From CAVXXB01 sp963765585 (GTDB lineage: Bacteria > Calditrichota > Calditrichia > JAJRVZ01), in contig CAVXXB010000002.1 in NCBI GenBank assembly GCA_963765585.1, forward strand, positions 248,001 through 312,000: a DNA stretch of 64,000 nucleotides, in the 5' to 3' direction. Numbering within the stretch: position 1 is the first letter of the stretch; each line of letters begins with the position of its first letter. Position numbers and translations under genes: made by a program. The notes below the pieces were generated by a model. It saw only the letters and a program-made list of their open reading frames with translations, ran no database searches and was not told where the DNA came from. This document shows, piece after piece, positions 17,179 through 25,963 of the stretch.

Positions 17179-19014
17179 TTGATCGAATGTGTACCAAATT
17201 TTTCAGAAGGACAAAACATGCAGGTTATCGATCAGATAACCGATGAAATAAAAAAAATAGATGGTGTCCGGTTACTGGATGTAGATCCCGGATACGAAAT
17301 GAACCGCACTGTTGTTACATTTATCGGATCTGTTGAAGGTGTAAAGGAAGCGGCATTTCGCGTGATAAAATTAGCGGCACAACTCATCGATATGAGTAAA
17401 CATAAAGGAACCCACCCGCGTATGGGAGCCACAGATGTGTGCCCATTTGTTCCCGTCTCAGGAATTACCACAGAAGAATGTATCAGGATCAGCGAAGAAG
17501 TTGCAGAACGTGTAGGACGGGAATTAGAGATCCCTGTCTATCTGTATGAAAAATCAGCCAAAATACCCGACCGTGAGAACCTGGCAAAAGTTCGTGCCGG
17601 AGAATACGAAGCATTGCCGGATAAATTAAAAAAAGCCGAGTGGAAACCGGATTATGGACCAGCGAAATTCAACGCCCATGCCGGTGCGACAGCGATTGGA
17701 GTTCGGGAATTTCTGATAGCATATAATATAAATCTGAATACAAGTGAGTCAAAGTTTGCGACGGATATCGCATTTGAATTACGCGAGAAAGGCCGCTCTG
17801 CAAGGAGAGGCAATACAACCCCCTTCTATTTTAAAGGTATTGAAATTTTAAAATATCAGGATGGACGATATCCCTGTGGTAATTGTGATTACGATGCTGG
17901 TGATATGAAATCCTTGATCGCCCACTGTAACGAGGTACACAACTACGATTTGGCAGATTTACTTTCAGCCAATGATATCAATCCGGATAAACCGGAGGGT
18001 CAGTCTGCGAAAAAGCCGGGAAAATTCAACCATTGCAAGGCCATTGGCTGGATGGTTCCCGAATACAACCGGGCCCAGATATCAATTAACCTGACTAATT
18101 ATAAAATAACATCGATGCATGATGTGCTGGAAGAAACCCGCCGCCTTGCAGCCGAACGTGGCCTAGTGGTTACGGGAAGTGAAATCGTGGGTATGGTCCC
18201 CTTTTCCGCCCTCTTAGAAACTGGTAAATATTATTTGAGAACACAAAGCAGATCCACAGGGATACCCAGCAGAGATATTCTGGAGATGGCGGTCCAGTCC
18301 CTTGGATTGCGTGATGTGGCTGAATTTGTTATCGAGGATCGGGTACTGGGTTTGCCAAAAGAAAACGTAAATAACCTGGTTTCCTTAAAAGTGAACGACT
18401 TTGTTGATGAGGTTTCCAGGGAGTCACCGGCGCCCGGCGGCGGTTCAATTGCCGCTCTGGCAGGTAGCCTTGGTGCTGCACTGACCTCTATGGTTTCCAA
18501 CTTGTCCATTGGTAAACGCGGAAGTGAAGCGGTTGAAGAAGAATTAAAGCCGGTTGCTGATAGAACCCAGGAACTCAAAGATGCCCTGGTGAGAGCAGTA
18601 GATGAAGACACCAATGCCTTTAATGCATATATGGACGCATTACGCCTCCCTGCAAAAACGGATGAGCAAAATGAGATTAAACAAACTGCTTTGCAGGAAG
18701 GTCTAAAAAAAGCAGTTGCGGTTCCACTGCATACAGCCAGATTGAGTTCTGAAGTTATCGGACTGGCAGAAATTACAGTAGAAAAAGGAAATATCAATTC
18801 GGTTACCGATGCCGGCGTCGGGGCACATATCGCATTTTCTGGAGTAAAGGGTGGGATTTACAACGTACTGATCAACCTAAAAGATATTACGGATAAGAAG
18901 TTTGTGGACGAGATGGTAGCCACCTGTTCCCAGTTGGAGCAACAATCGCAAAAAGATCTGAAACGGGTTCTCTCGAAAGTTGAAGAAAAGATAGAGTCTT
19001 TGATGAAAAAATAA
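17179..19014 (+). CDS. ftcD: Formimidoyltransferase-cyclodeaminase, start region out of frame with its RBS
   Basis: Bifunctional cytosolic enzyme of histidine breakdown and one-carbon metabolism. It moves the formimino group from formiminoglutamate to tetrahydrofolate, then cyclises it with release of ammonia. Order: formiminotransferase N and C subdomains (LIECVPNFSEG, HKGTHPRMGATDVCPF, then AQISINLTNYK), a linker, and the cyclodeaminase (SPAPGGGSIAALAGSLGAAL to the end). A Cys-x2-Cys-x12-His-x4-His cluster lies inside the first half (around CGNCDYDAGD). The best Shine-Dalgarno and ATG (17166) read MAEQL and then leave the frame; one base too many at 17178-17180 separates them from the long frame. 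The coordinate given is a TTG in the long frame. An ATG at 17122 would add an unlikely leader. Confidence 0.93.
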   Translation: MIECVPNFSEGQNMQVIDQITDEIKKIDGVRLLDVDPGYEMNRTVVTFIGSVEGVKEAAFRVIKLAAQLIDMSKHKGTHPRMGATDVCPFVPVSGITTEECIRISEEVAERVGRELEIPVYLYEKSAKIPDRENLAKVRAGEYEALPDKLKKAEWKPDYGPAKFNAHAGATAIGVREFLIAYNINLNTSESKFATDIAFELREKGRSARRGNTTPFYFKGIEILKYQDGRYPCGNCDYDAGDMKSLIAHCNEVHNYDLADLLSANDINPDKPEGQSAKKPGKFNHCKAIGWMVPEYNRAQISINLTNYKITSMHDVLEETRRLAAERGLVVTGSEIVGMVPFSALLETGKYYLRTQSRSTGIPSRDILEMAVQSLGLRDVAEFVIEDRVLGLPKENVNNLVSLKVNDFVDEVSRESPAPGGGSIAALAGSLGAALTSMVSNLSIGKRGSEAVEEELKPVADRTQELKDALVRAVDEDTNAFNAYMDALRLPAKTDEQNEIKQTALQEGLKKAVAVPLHTARLSSEVIGLAEITVEKGNINSVTDAGVGAHIAFSGVKGGIYNVLINLKDITDKKFVDEMVATCSQLEQQSQKDLKRVLSKVEEKIESLMKK

Positions 19015-19040
19015 CAGAGGCGAGACTCTTGAATATAACA

Positions 19041-19152
19041 TGTCATACTTAAAATGCCTGTCCCGAACTTGTTTCGGGATTTCAGGATCTAAATAAGTAG
19101 ACTCTGAAATAAATTCAGGTTAAAAATCCCGTTTTTCGGGAGTGACACATTA
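19041..19152. repeat. Dispersed two-hairpin (REP-like) intergenic repeat, copy 1
   Basis: The spacer after ftcD holds an inverted repeat TCCCGAA-N5-TTCGGGA followed by a second, CTGAA-N5-TTCAG, and then a third, CCCGTTTTTCGGG. A 32-bp core (19054-19085) is identical to one at 33180-33211. Such palindromic units are known as short dispersed repeats in many bacteria. Lying between the convergent ftcD and glycosidase genes, it may also end transcription from both sides. Confidence 0.8.
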
Positions 19153-19193
19153 TATTGTTATTTAGCATTTTGTATCATTCTCAGATTTAGTAT

Positions 19194-20201
19194 TTATTTC
19201 CAGACTTGACGGATCAAAGACTTCACTGCCGGCCGCTGTAGGTTAAAGTTTTCATGTTGCTCAAAAGGTTGGGTTTCGGCAAACCATTTCCATAAATACA
19301 CTCCGGATATTATAATCTCATTCCGGGTTTCTTCAAGTGCAATTCGCAGACATTTTTCCTGCATCATAAAAGCAGCTTGTTCATGAGACTTGTTTGGCGA
19401 CCAGGGTATTTTTGCCGCCTCTGTTGATGTGTTATACCCGATCTCAGTAAAGATAACCTTCTTTTCCATCTCATGGGCGAATTTATCTATTTGATTGAAA
19501 ATATTAGTCCATGATTCCCGAAGTTGTTCATCAGTAGGATCCTCTATATCAATAAGCGGAAAATATGCCTGGATGCCAATATAATCTAATGCATCCCAGA
19601 ATTTCACCTGTTTATAGATATCCCAGTTTGCAGCATAGGTAATTTTTCCGGAATACACTTCTTTTACTGCTGAAATGATTTCACGCCAATTCTGGTCATA
19701 GGCGAGCGAATGCCGGTATTCAAGTCCGATGCAAAAGATATCGGCCCCAAACTCCTCGGCAACAATAGCCATTTCTATGATCCACTCACGGTAACTCTTA
19801 AAAAATCGATCCCACTCTGTTTTATCCTTAAAATTTATATCGCCGCGCCACCGGAATTTGGTTCCCCAATATGCAAGATGAGGCTTTAACATTACACTCA
19901 TCCCCAATTCTTTGGCCCATTTTAGAGGTGTACTTATATGATTCGAATCTCTATTCTTTTTGTAGCTCACACTTCCATCTTCCCGGATACGGGCATAGGG
20001 ATGAATAGAAAAAGAATTGACGCCGAGAGATTTGAGTTCATGGAGTGTTTCTTTCATCTCAGGAGTTGCCCACTCATAGCCCCATGTCTGGCAGGAGATT
20101 GTCATCCCCTTAATAAATGGATCTGCCTGAAAAGTTGATACGAAAACCGCGAATTGCGATACAATAAACAGGCTATATAAAAATGCTTTATGATTATTCA
20201 A
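19194..20201 (-). CDS. Exported glycoside hydrolase, GH113-like TIM barrel
   Basis: A 335-residue protein with an N-terminal signal peptide (first 25 or so residues, ending near STFQA) and a (beta/alpha)8-barrel of the clan A type. Segments typical of the GH113-like 'glycoside hydrolase TIM-barrel' group are visible: KGMTISCQTWGYEW near the start, the acid/base Glu in IGLEYRHS and the nucleophile Glu in VIFTEIGYN, with YLWKWF near the end. GH113 members cleave beta-1,4-mannan, but related proteins have no known substrate, so only a glycosidase function is claimed. It stands alone, convergent with ftcD. No carbohydrate-transport genes are adjacent. Confidence 0.8.
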   Translation of the reverse strand: MNNHKAFLYSLFIVSQFAVFVSTFQADPFIKGMTISCQTWGYEWATPEMKETLHELKSLGVNSFSIHPYARIREDGSVSYKKNRDSNHISTPLKWAKELGMSVMLKPHLAYWGTKFRWRGDINFKDKTEWDRFFKSYREWIIEMAIVAEEFGADIFCIGLEYRHSLAYDQNWREIISAVKEVYSGKITYAANWDIYKQVKFWDALDYIGIQAYFPLIDIEDPTDEQLRESWTNIFNQIDKFAHEMEKKVIFTEIGYNTSTEAAKIPWSPNKSHEQAAFMMQEKCLRIALEETRNEIIISGVYLWKWFAETQPFEQHENFNLQRPAVKSLIRQVWK

Positions 20202-20362
20202 TATATCTTATCCGGCTCTTAGTCTCATTATTAATTTGTCATGCCAAAGTATAACTTCGGTATTCGCTACATTTATTATCCTGTGATCCTGTCAACAAAT
20301 CAGCCTCACACGATGAGTAAAACTTAATTTCGAGTCAACGTCAGTTTTATTGGATTACGAAT

Positions 20363-20989
20363 ATGCACTTAATTAAATTCCCGCTGTATAAAATATGGAT
20401 TACTATGCTTAGAGATTTACTGATCGCAAAGGAACAACAACTTCACAACTCCGGATTTATTTCTTTTACACCGGATGAACTTTTAGACATGTCCGACGAT
20501 ATCGCGGATAAATTAATCAGTCATTTCCATGGAATTGCACTAATGAAAATTCCTGATGAGGAAATCAAATTTTTTGATTGGTTAAAGAAGGAAGATCCTG
20601 CCGTTTGGAATGATTTGTGGGCAAATGAAGAAGATCCGTATCTGGTAAGTATTGATTTATTGAAGAATTTTATCCTGGAAGAAAACGGATTTCCCATTTG
20701 TGATTTGATCGATGAGCCCAATTACTGGTTCACTAAGAAACATCTCAAAGCAAAATCTTCAGAAAAATATGGTTTGATTAACAAAAAAATTGAGGAAGAT
20801 AAAAATCTAACCGTTGACGAAGCTTTATTAGCAGAAGTCTCACAGGCTTCGATAGATATCTGGCATTTTTGTTATAAATATAACTATCCGGTTCAAAAGG
20901 CAAAAATCGTAGTCAGAAATATGCATCGTGATGATCTGCTGGTTCATCTCTCCGATCGTGAAGATCTGATAAAATATTTAGATGTTTAA
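20363..20989 (+). CDS. Hypothetical protein, charged and helical
   Basis: A 208-residue protein I do not recognise. It is acidic, Leu/Ile/Lys-rich and probably all-helical, with no signal peptide or membrane segment. Notable stretches are DELLDMSDDIADKLISHFHG and the C-terminal RNMHRDDLLVHLSDREDL. No Cys cluster or nucleotide loop is present. No convincing ribosome site precedes the ATG at 20363; an internal ATG at 20405 (MLRDLLIAKEQQ) gives a cleaner N-terminus and may be the true start. It is a single gene flanked by repeat-like spacers. Confidence 0.6.
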   Translation: MHLIKFPLYKIWITMLRDLLIAKEQQLHNSGFISFTPDELLDMSDDIADKLISHFHGIALMKIPDEEIKFFDWLKKEDPAVWNDLWANEEDPYLVSIDLLKNFILEENGFPICDLIDEPNYWFTKKHLKAKSSEKYGLINKKIEEDKNLTVDEALLAEVSQASIDIWHFCYKYNYPVQKAKIVVRNMHRDDLLVHLSDREDLIKYLDV

Positions 20990-21069
20990 TATTCCTAAGA
21001 ATTCTTCAAATCCATATATACCTCGCGATATTCAATAACTTCTTACCTTTCCCCTATAGAGATTAATGT

Positions 21070-21210
21070 TATACCACGAAGTTCACGAAGAGTACAAACT
21101 TTAAAGAGACCCAAAATATATATAAACATTGAAATGAATTGCGTCTCTGCGTCTCTGCGAGAGATGAATTATTTATCTATTTTTTTTGGTGAACTTCTTG
21201 TTCCTTGTGG
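21070..21210. repeat. Degenerate intergenic repeat with inverted ends
   Basis: The 254-bp spacer 20990-21243 contains no gene. It holds CCACGAAGTTCACGAAG at 21074-21090, a double GTCTCTGC unit at 21142-21158, and GGTGAACTTCTTG at 21188-21200. The 9-bp GAAGTTCAC and GTGAACTTC form inverted ends about 110 bp apart. A related TCTCTGCG fragment lies near 44680. It looks like a decayed member of a dispersed repeat family, not a coding region. Confidence 0.55.
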
Positions 21211-21243
21211 GTAATTTTTCTCTATATTTAACTGTAAAAAATA

Positions 21244-22083
21244 TTATAAAACCGGATTGGCATAGCAATATATACATCCTGAAAAACACGGTTGTGTTTG
21301 ATAGTCTCCTATATCAATTGATTTTGTGCATCCGCAATCCGGCCTGGTAGCAGATTTAGCTCTACTCACCCGGCAATCAGGCTCCATTGAGTTTAATAAT
21401 TCTCCCGAAATACATGCCCCTTTTTTTATTACATCATCTAATAACCGGTCATTACAACAACTGAAAAGATTTATCTGATTTTTTCCAGCAATTTCTTTTA
21501 ATTTCATTAGAATGATGTTACGTTCTTCAATTATTTTCGGTTTTTCAAGGATCCAGTCCGGATATTTCTTTTTGATTCGACTCCTATACTTTGCATAAGG
21601 GGTCGCAAAGCTAAAATAGCAACTGCGTATACCAAGATCTGCAATTGAGTTACATAAAAAACTAAATTCATTTTCCGAGAAATTACTATGTATTCCGGAT
21701 TGGTCTGACCAAACCACGATTGGATCATATCGCCATATCACGCGATTAGATCCATATAGCGTTGCCAGGGATTCCAATTGCTTGAGTGCCTCATTAACAG
21801 GCAGAGCAGATTTTTCAAGTAGGACATGATGCGAAACAATTGTGAAATGGAAAAATAACCGGTAGGCTGAAAAGAAGGGATGGTTTTTTATAAAATTTTT
21901 ATAATTTCTGGACCAGAATATTATCCAGCCAACTTCCTGTGGATTTAGATTTACCAGAATTGAGTTTTTCCGGTATATAGGGTTTTTTACCTCTACCTGC
22001 CCTTTTCTGATACCGTCCATAAACCACTGCAGATAGTATGCAGGAATATCGGTTCTTCTTGATGCTGAGATAACGGTTTTCAT
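21244..22083 (-). CDS. DUF1848 family protein with C-terminal cysteine cluster
   Basis: A 279-residue cytoplasmic protein of the DUF1848 family. The N-terminal ISASRRTDIPAYY and middle VNLNPQEVGWIIFWSRN are family hallmarks. The C-terminus contains many cysteines (CGCTKS, then CFSGCIYCYANP), a pattern suggesting an iron-sulfur cluster or zinc site and recalling radical-SAM-like or DNA-photoproduct-lyase-like relatives. The biochemical role of this family is not established to my knowledge. The start is ATG, facing the divergent pepD across a 382-bp spacer. It is a single-gene unit. Confidence 0.85.
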   Translation of the reverse strand: MKTVISASRRTDIPAYYLQWFMDGIRKGQVEVKNPIYRKNSILVNLNPQEVGWIIFWSRNYKNFIKNHPFFSAYRLFFHFTIVSHHVLLEKSALPVNEALKQLESLATLYGSNRVIWRYDPIVVWSDQSGIHSNFSENEFSFLCNSIADLGIRSCYFSFATPYAKYRSRIKKKYPDWILEKPKIIEERNIILMKLKEIAGKNQINLFSCCNDRLLDDVIKKGACISGELLNSMEPDCRVSRAKSATRPDCGCTKSIDIGDYQTQPCFSGCIYCYANPVL

Positions 22084-22465
22084 AATGGCTTCTATCGATG
22101 TTTGACAAGAAGATTAAAGAAAAATGGGTAAAAGTAAAAGGTATAGGGTGAAAATATATAAAAATTATAGAGACAGAGCGACAAAGATACAAAGAGACAA
22201 AGATAATATCTGATATAGTTGAACTATACGACTAAATAATAGCAGAGGGTGATGTAATTCCTCAATCCTGTATCCTGCAACGAGTGCCGAGTACCGAGCG
22301 CCCAGTGCCTAGTACCCAGAATCCTGATCCTGCATCCTGCATCTTGTATCAAGATCGCACTTTCCTCCATCATTTACCTGTCATATTTGAACCATTAGGT
22401 TTAACTTTTGTATATTAACAGAATTCGGAATTAACTCTACAAAAAATATATGGAAGGAGTCCCAC
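22084..22465. other. Gene-free spacer with repeat fragments upstream of pepD
   Basis: The divergent spacer contains no plausible gene. At 22169-22203 there is a GACAAAG-type repeat tract, also seen around 29195-29306. At 22261-22350 there is a run of short near-repeats built from ATCCTGCATCCTG, GAGTACCGAG and CAGTGCCTAGTACCCAG units, similar in style to 2971-3011. The 3' end carries the strong ribosome site GGAAGGAG (22452-22459), six bases before the GTG start of pepD. Confidence 0.6.
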
Positions 22466-23917
22466 GTGAAGTCTTTAATTGAAGGTATGCAACCCCAATC
22501 GGTGTGGAACCATTTTTATGAAATAAGCCAAATTCCCCGTGAATCAGGAAATGAAGCAGCTGTTAATCAATATATCATTTCTGTGGCAGAGCGAAATAAC
22601 CTGACCTATAAACAAGATGATTTGGGAAATATTATTGTATCATGTCCGGCCTCTCCCGGGATGGAAGACCGGCCATCGGTAGTGATTCAGGGACATACGG
22701 ATATGGTATGTGAGAAAAACAATGATACGGTTCATGATTTTGATAAAGATCCCATCAAATTGATGATTGATGGTGAGTGGATGAAAGCCGACGGAACCAC
22801 ACTTGGTGCCGATAATGGTATTGGTGTATGCTGTGCGCTGGCCCTTATGGATGATAAAACGATTGAACATCCCCCACTGGAAATGCTTTTCACCGTTGAC
22901 GAAGAAACCGGCCTGACCGGAGCCGATGGGCTTACCAGAGATTTTGTTCAAAGCAGGCTGCTGCTAAACTTGGACTCCGAAGAAGAAGGTGCATTTTACA
23001 TAGGCTGCGCCGGCGGCAAGCACACCATCCTGAGACTCCCAATAACCTGGATAGATAAAACTGCAGATTTTAAGACTGCTAAAATTTTAATTGGTGGATT
23101 AAAGGGCGGTCACTCAGGCTTAAATATCAGTGATGGACTGGGAAATTCAGTAAAACTGCTTAGCCGGGTTCTATATGAATTAGGGCAAAATGTTGCATTT
23201 CAGTTATCAGTTATTAATGGCGGGAATAAGCATAATGCGATTCCACGTGAAGCATCTGCTGTAGTGTCATTCACTATTGCAGACACTGATAAAGTGACAT
23301 CAATTATCAGTGAGATGAATCAGGCAATTAAAAATGAATTACAGTTTTCGGACAAAGGCGTATTTCTGGAAATGGAAATGACTGACGGTGCCGGAAAAGT
23401 GTTCTCACCAGAAGTACAGATGAAAATTATCAATTTTCTCCACGCCGTTCCCCATGGCGTAATGGCCATGAGTCACGCGGTGGAAGGGCTTGTGGAAACA
23501 TCCACCAATATGGCGATTGTTGAAACCAGAGAAGATCATCTGGAATTATTGACCAGTCAAAGAAGTTCGGTTGCCAGTTCAATTATCGATATTGCCGATA
23601 AGGTCAAGGCGCTGGGCGAATTAGCCGGACTTGAAGTAGAGCAAGGCGGTGGATATCCTGCCTGGGAACCAAATCCTGACTCACGTCTGTTAGCCCTGGC
23701 AAAGAAAGTGCATAAGGAAATGTATAATCAGGAACCCGAAGTAAAAGCCATACATGCTGGATTAGAGTGCGGTATTATTGGTGAAAAATATGCGGGAATG
23801 GATATGCTCTCCTTCGGTCCGACGATCACAGGTGCACATTCACCCGATGAACGGGTACACATTCCTGCTGTTGAGAACTGCTGGAAATTACTTCTTGAAC
23901 TATTAAAACAAATATAA
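22466..23917 (+). CDS. pepD: Aminoacyl-histidine dipeptidase (PepD, M20 family)
   Basis: Cytosolic zinc dipeptidase with broad specificity, of the PepD/Xaa-His dipeptidase type. The 483 residues match the family length. Metal and catalytic segments are visible: the His-x-Asp of QGHTDMVCEKN, the bridging Asp in GADNGIG, and the Glu-Glu pair in VDEETGLTGADG. A lid domain follows, beginning near GGLKGGHSGLNI, and the last metal-binding His is in GAHSPDERVHI. The start is GTG with an excellent Shine-Dalgarno sequence. The gene is monocistronic, with a stem-loop 15 bp after the stop. Confidence 0.95.
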   Translation: MKSLIEGMQPQSVWNHFYEISQIPRESGNEAAVNQYIISVAERNNLTYKQDDLGNIIVSCPASPGMEDRPSVVIQGHTDMVCEKNNDTVHDFDKDPIKLMIDGEWMKADGTTLGADNGIGVCCALALMDDKTIEHPPLEMLFTVDEETGLTGADGLTRDFVQSRLLLNLDSEEEGAFYIGCAGGKHTILRLPITWIDKTADFKTAKILIGGLKGGHSGLNISDGLGNSVKLLSRVLYELGQNVAFQLSVINGGNKHNAIPREASAVVSFTIADTDKVTSIISEMNQAIKNELQFSDKGVFLEMEMTDGAGKVFSPEVQMKIINFLHAVPHGVMAMSHAVEGLVETSTNMAIVETREDHLELLTSQRSSVASSIIDIADKVKALGELAGLEVEQGGGYPAWEPNPDSRLLALAKKVHKEMYNQEPEVKAIHAGLECGIIGEKYAGMDMLSFGPTITGAHSPDERVHIPAVENCWKLLLELLKQI

Positions 23918-23931
23918 ATACATTTTACTCT

Positions 23932-23963
23932 CTCCCGGAGATTAGCGCAGCGGTCTCCGGGAG
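23932..23963 (+). terminator. Stem-loop after pepD
   Basis: Perfect 10-bp inverted repeat CTCCCGGAGA / TCTCCGGGAG around a 12-base loop, 15 bp after the pepD stop. There is no clear U-run after it, so termination could be weak or the hairpin may protect the mRNA 3' end. Confidence 0.55.
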
Positions 23964-24035
23964 TATATTCAGATAATAAATCAGCCAAATATAATTTAAC
24001 TGTCTGACCCACGCTGAAACAGTATAGTATGCTAA

Positions 24036-24899
24036 TCAGAGTTGATTTAATCGCTCTTTAATTCTTTCAAGTGTCAACGGCGCAGAGCCTTCGTAGTGGT
24101 TATTCGCATTTACATATAGATCCAGATTTCGCGAATGTATTTCCTTAATAATTTCCGTGATACGCGAAAGTTCATCGTCTTTCGGTTCCAGAATGGAATT
24201 CCAGAGTCCCTTACTTTTCTCTTCAATATCTGATCGATCCGGTCCGTGCAACCGGATGACCGTCGTGGTGTTGAGGTGGGTTTTGTATTTATTATAGACC
24301 TCACCCATAAATGGCATATAATAACCCTGGCAGAACACATGCCCAATTTTTAATTCATCCAGAAATTTAAAATATCGCTGATTAAGATAGTTCGGATTTC
24401 TGATTTCAATGCCATAGGTAATATCCGGATCACAATTAGAAAAAAATGTAGAAAATTGATCTATAAATGACTGTATGGAAGGCATCTTCTGTTTATTCAG
24501 ATATTCGAACTGGAACATCAGGATGCCAATCTTTGATCGCAGCGGCTCTAATAAATCGATAAATCTGTTAAACAGATCGTTGGATAAAAAATAAGGATTC
24601 GGTGTTAAATCTTCAGTTTTATGTTTGCGGTAGAAATGTGTAAGGGATATGCTATTGGGAATTTTTATAGAAAATCTAAACTCATCGGGGACTGACTCGG
24701 CATATTGCCTGACCACATTTGGTTGGGGCAACCCAATTTTATCTATGCCAAATAAAGACCAGAACCACTGATCCACTTCAACCGTATTATATTTTTCACT
24801 ATACTCGAGAAGATAGTTCCGTTTGGCAGCAGGACTATAGACTATCCCCTGCCATGAATCATATTTCCAACTACAGGTCCCAAATCTAATTTGTGTCAT
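24036..24899 (-). CDS. DUF72 (YecE-like) family protein
   Basis: A 287-residue protein of the DUF72 family, a TIM-barrel fold of unknown chemistry. Typical segments are the start IRFGTCSWKYDSWQG, the VEVDQWFW stretch, SVPDEFRFSIKIPNSI, the FQFEYLN segment, YGIEIRNPNYL and the C-terminal DLYVNANNHYEGSAP. No signal peptide is present. The gene is 74 bp downstream of tsaC on the same strand and may be co-transcribed with it. Function is not established for the family. Confidence 0.88.
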   Translation of the reverse strand: MTQIRFGTCSWKYDSWQGIVYSPAAKRNYLLEYSEKYNTVEVDQWFWSLFGIDKIGLPQPNVVRQYAESVPDEFRFSIKIPNSISLTHFYRKHKTEDLTPNPYFLSNDLFNRFIDLLEPLRSKIGILMFQFEYLNKQKMPSIQSFIDQFSTFFSNCDPDITYGIEIRNPNYLNQRYFKFLDELKIGHVFCQGYYMPFMGEVYNKYKTHLNTTTVIRLHGPDRSDIEEKSKGLWNSILEPKDDELSRITEIIKEIHSRNLDLYVNANNHYEGSAPLTLERIKERLNQL

Positions 24900-24973
24900 T
24901 GTAAAAATTGTACGAGTTTGATTTTTAGTATGTGTTTTTGCTAGTTGACGAGGATTATTATAAACGGATCAGG

Positions 24974-25591
24974 TTAATATATTAACGAAGAATCCCCTCT
25001 GCCCTGTCTGATAATCTGTGGTTCACTTTCAGACAAATCAACAATTGTAGACGGTTCCGAAATCAGAATCCCTCCATCGAGAATAATGTCCAGTTGATCA
25101 CCCATTCGGCGGTTAATTTCTTCCGGATCATTTAAAATCTCATCAGGCCCTGCTGGAACGCTGGTACTGATAACGGGACTACCAAGGGCTGTAACCAGTT
25201 CCTGGCACAAGACACTATCCGGTATCCGAACGCCAACAGTTCGCCTTTTTTGATGTATTATTTTTGGCGTTTTACTGGTGGTTGGCAGGATAAACGTAAA
25301 TGGACCGGGCAGGCAGCGCTTCATAATACGGAAACTACTATTGGAGATCTGTGCATATAGTGATATTTCCTGCATATCTTTACAAATAAAACTCAATAAT
25401 TTTGTATTTGAGATATGTTTCATCCGATAGATACGGTCAACAGCTGCTTTACTATGAATGGATGCACCCAGACCATAGACGGTATCAGTCGGATAACTGA
25501 TCAGTCCATCATTCCGTAATGCATCCACTGCCATATTAATATATCTCTGATGTGGATTATCTGTGTATATTTTTAATATTTTTGCAGCCAA
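24974..25591 (-). CDS. tsaC: Threonylcarbamoyl-AMP synthase (Sua5/YciO/YrdC family)
   Basis: Makes threonylcarbamoyl-AMP from threonine, bicarbonate and ATP for the t6A37 modification of ANN-reading tRNAs. The 205 residues cover a single YrdC domain without the Sua5 C-terminal extension. Conserved segments are GLISYPTDTVYGLGASIHSK, RIYRMKH, LPGPFTFILPTT, VGVRIPDS and the SxSTIVDLSE-like end EPSTIVDLSE. A YciO-like paralogue of uncertain function is the alternative. The 82 bases before the start are followed upstream by a strong intrinsic terminator in the same orientation, so its expression may be attenuated. Confidence 0.9.
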   Translation of the reverse strand: MAAKILKIYTDNPHQRYINMAVDALRNDGLISYPTDTVYGLGASIHSKAAVDRIYRMKHISNTKLLSFICKDMQEISLYAQISNSSFRIMKRCLPGPFTFILPTTSKTPKIIHQKRRTVGVRIPDSVLCQELVTALGSPVISTSVPAGPDEILNDPEEINRRMGDQLDIILDGGILISEPSTIVDLSESEPQIIRQGRGDSSLIY

Positions 25592-25673
25592 ATTTTACCC
25601 GGTTTTTATATCAATATTCACGCAAAGTTGCTAAAAGTAATTATTCAAAGAGACAAATTCAATGGAAGGCAAT

Positions 25674-25732
25674 AAAAAAAAGGACGAAGGTCATTTAATT
25701 TGGGAGGGTATTAGAAGGAACCTTCGCCCTTT
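25674..25732 (-). terminator. Intrinsic terminator in the leader of tsaC, with no gene upstream
   Basis: On the minus strand a 13-bp stem (AAAGGGCGAAGGT pairing with ACCTTCGTCCTTT, one G-U pair) encloses a 28-base loop and runs into eight U residues. It ends 82 bp before the tsaC start. The spacer 25592-25963 is divergent, so no annotated gene can supply the terminated transcript. It must end a short leader or small RNA. Confidence 0.8.
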
Positions 25733-25963
25733 CGACTCATTATGGAGGCTTCTGCTGTGTTATACAACCCATATAAAATACAAAAGTTCCATTTATTTTC
25801 AGATGTCTACATTTTTTATAAAAAATTGAAACTTTATACCATTTAATCTAAGTTATCCGGTACAAGTTGTATATTAAACTTATGCAAATAAATTAGAATT
25901 TGATGTACCAGAAATAATATATTTCTTGCTTATTCTCATCATTTATATTCAGGGAGATCAATT

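Noticed and set aside
21244..22083. DUF1848 protein as a true radical-SAM enzyme
   Set aside because: The CFSGCIYC pattern is CxxxCxxC-like but sits at the C-terminus, and the usual SAM-binding glycine motifs were not seen; kept as family name only.
25741..25850. 34-codon plus-strand frame beginning ATGGAGGCTTCTGCT
   Set aside because: No ribosome site, no recognisable protein, and it overlaps the minus-strand leader structure.
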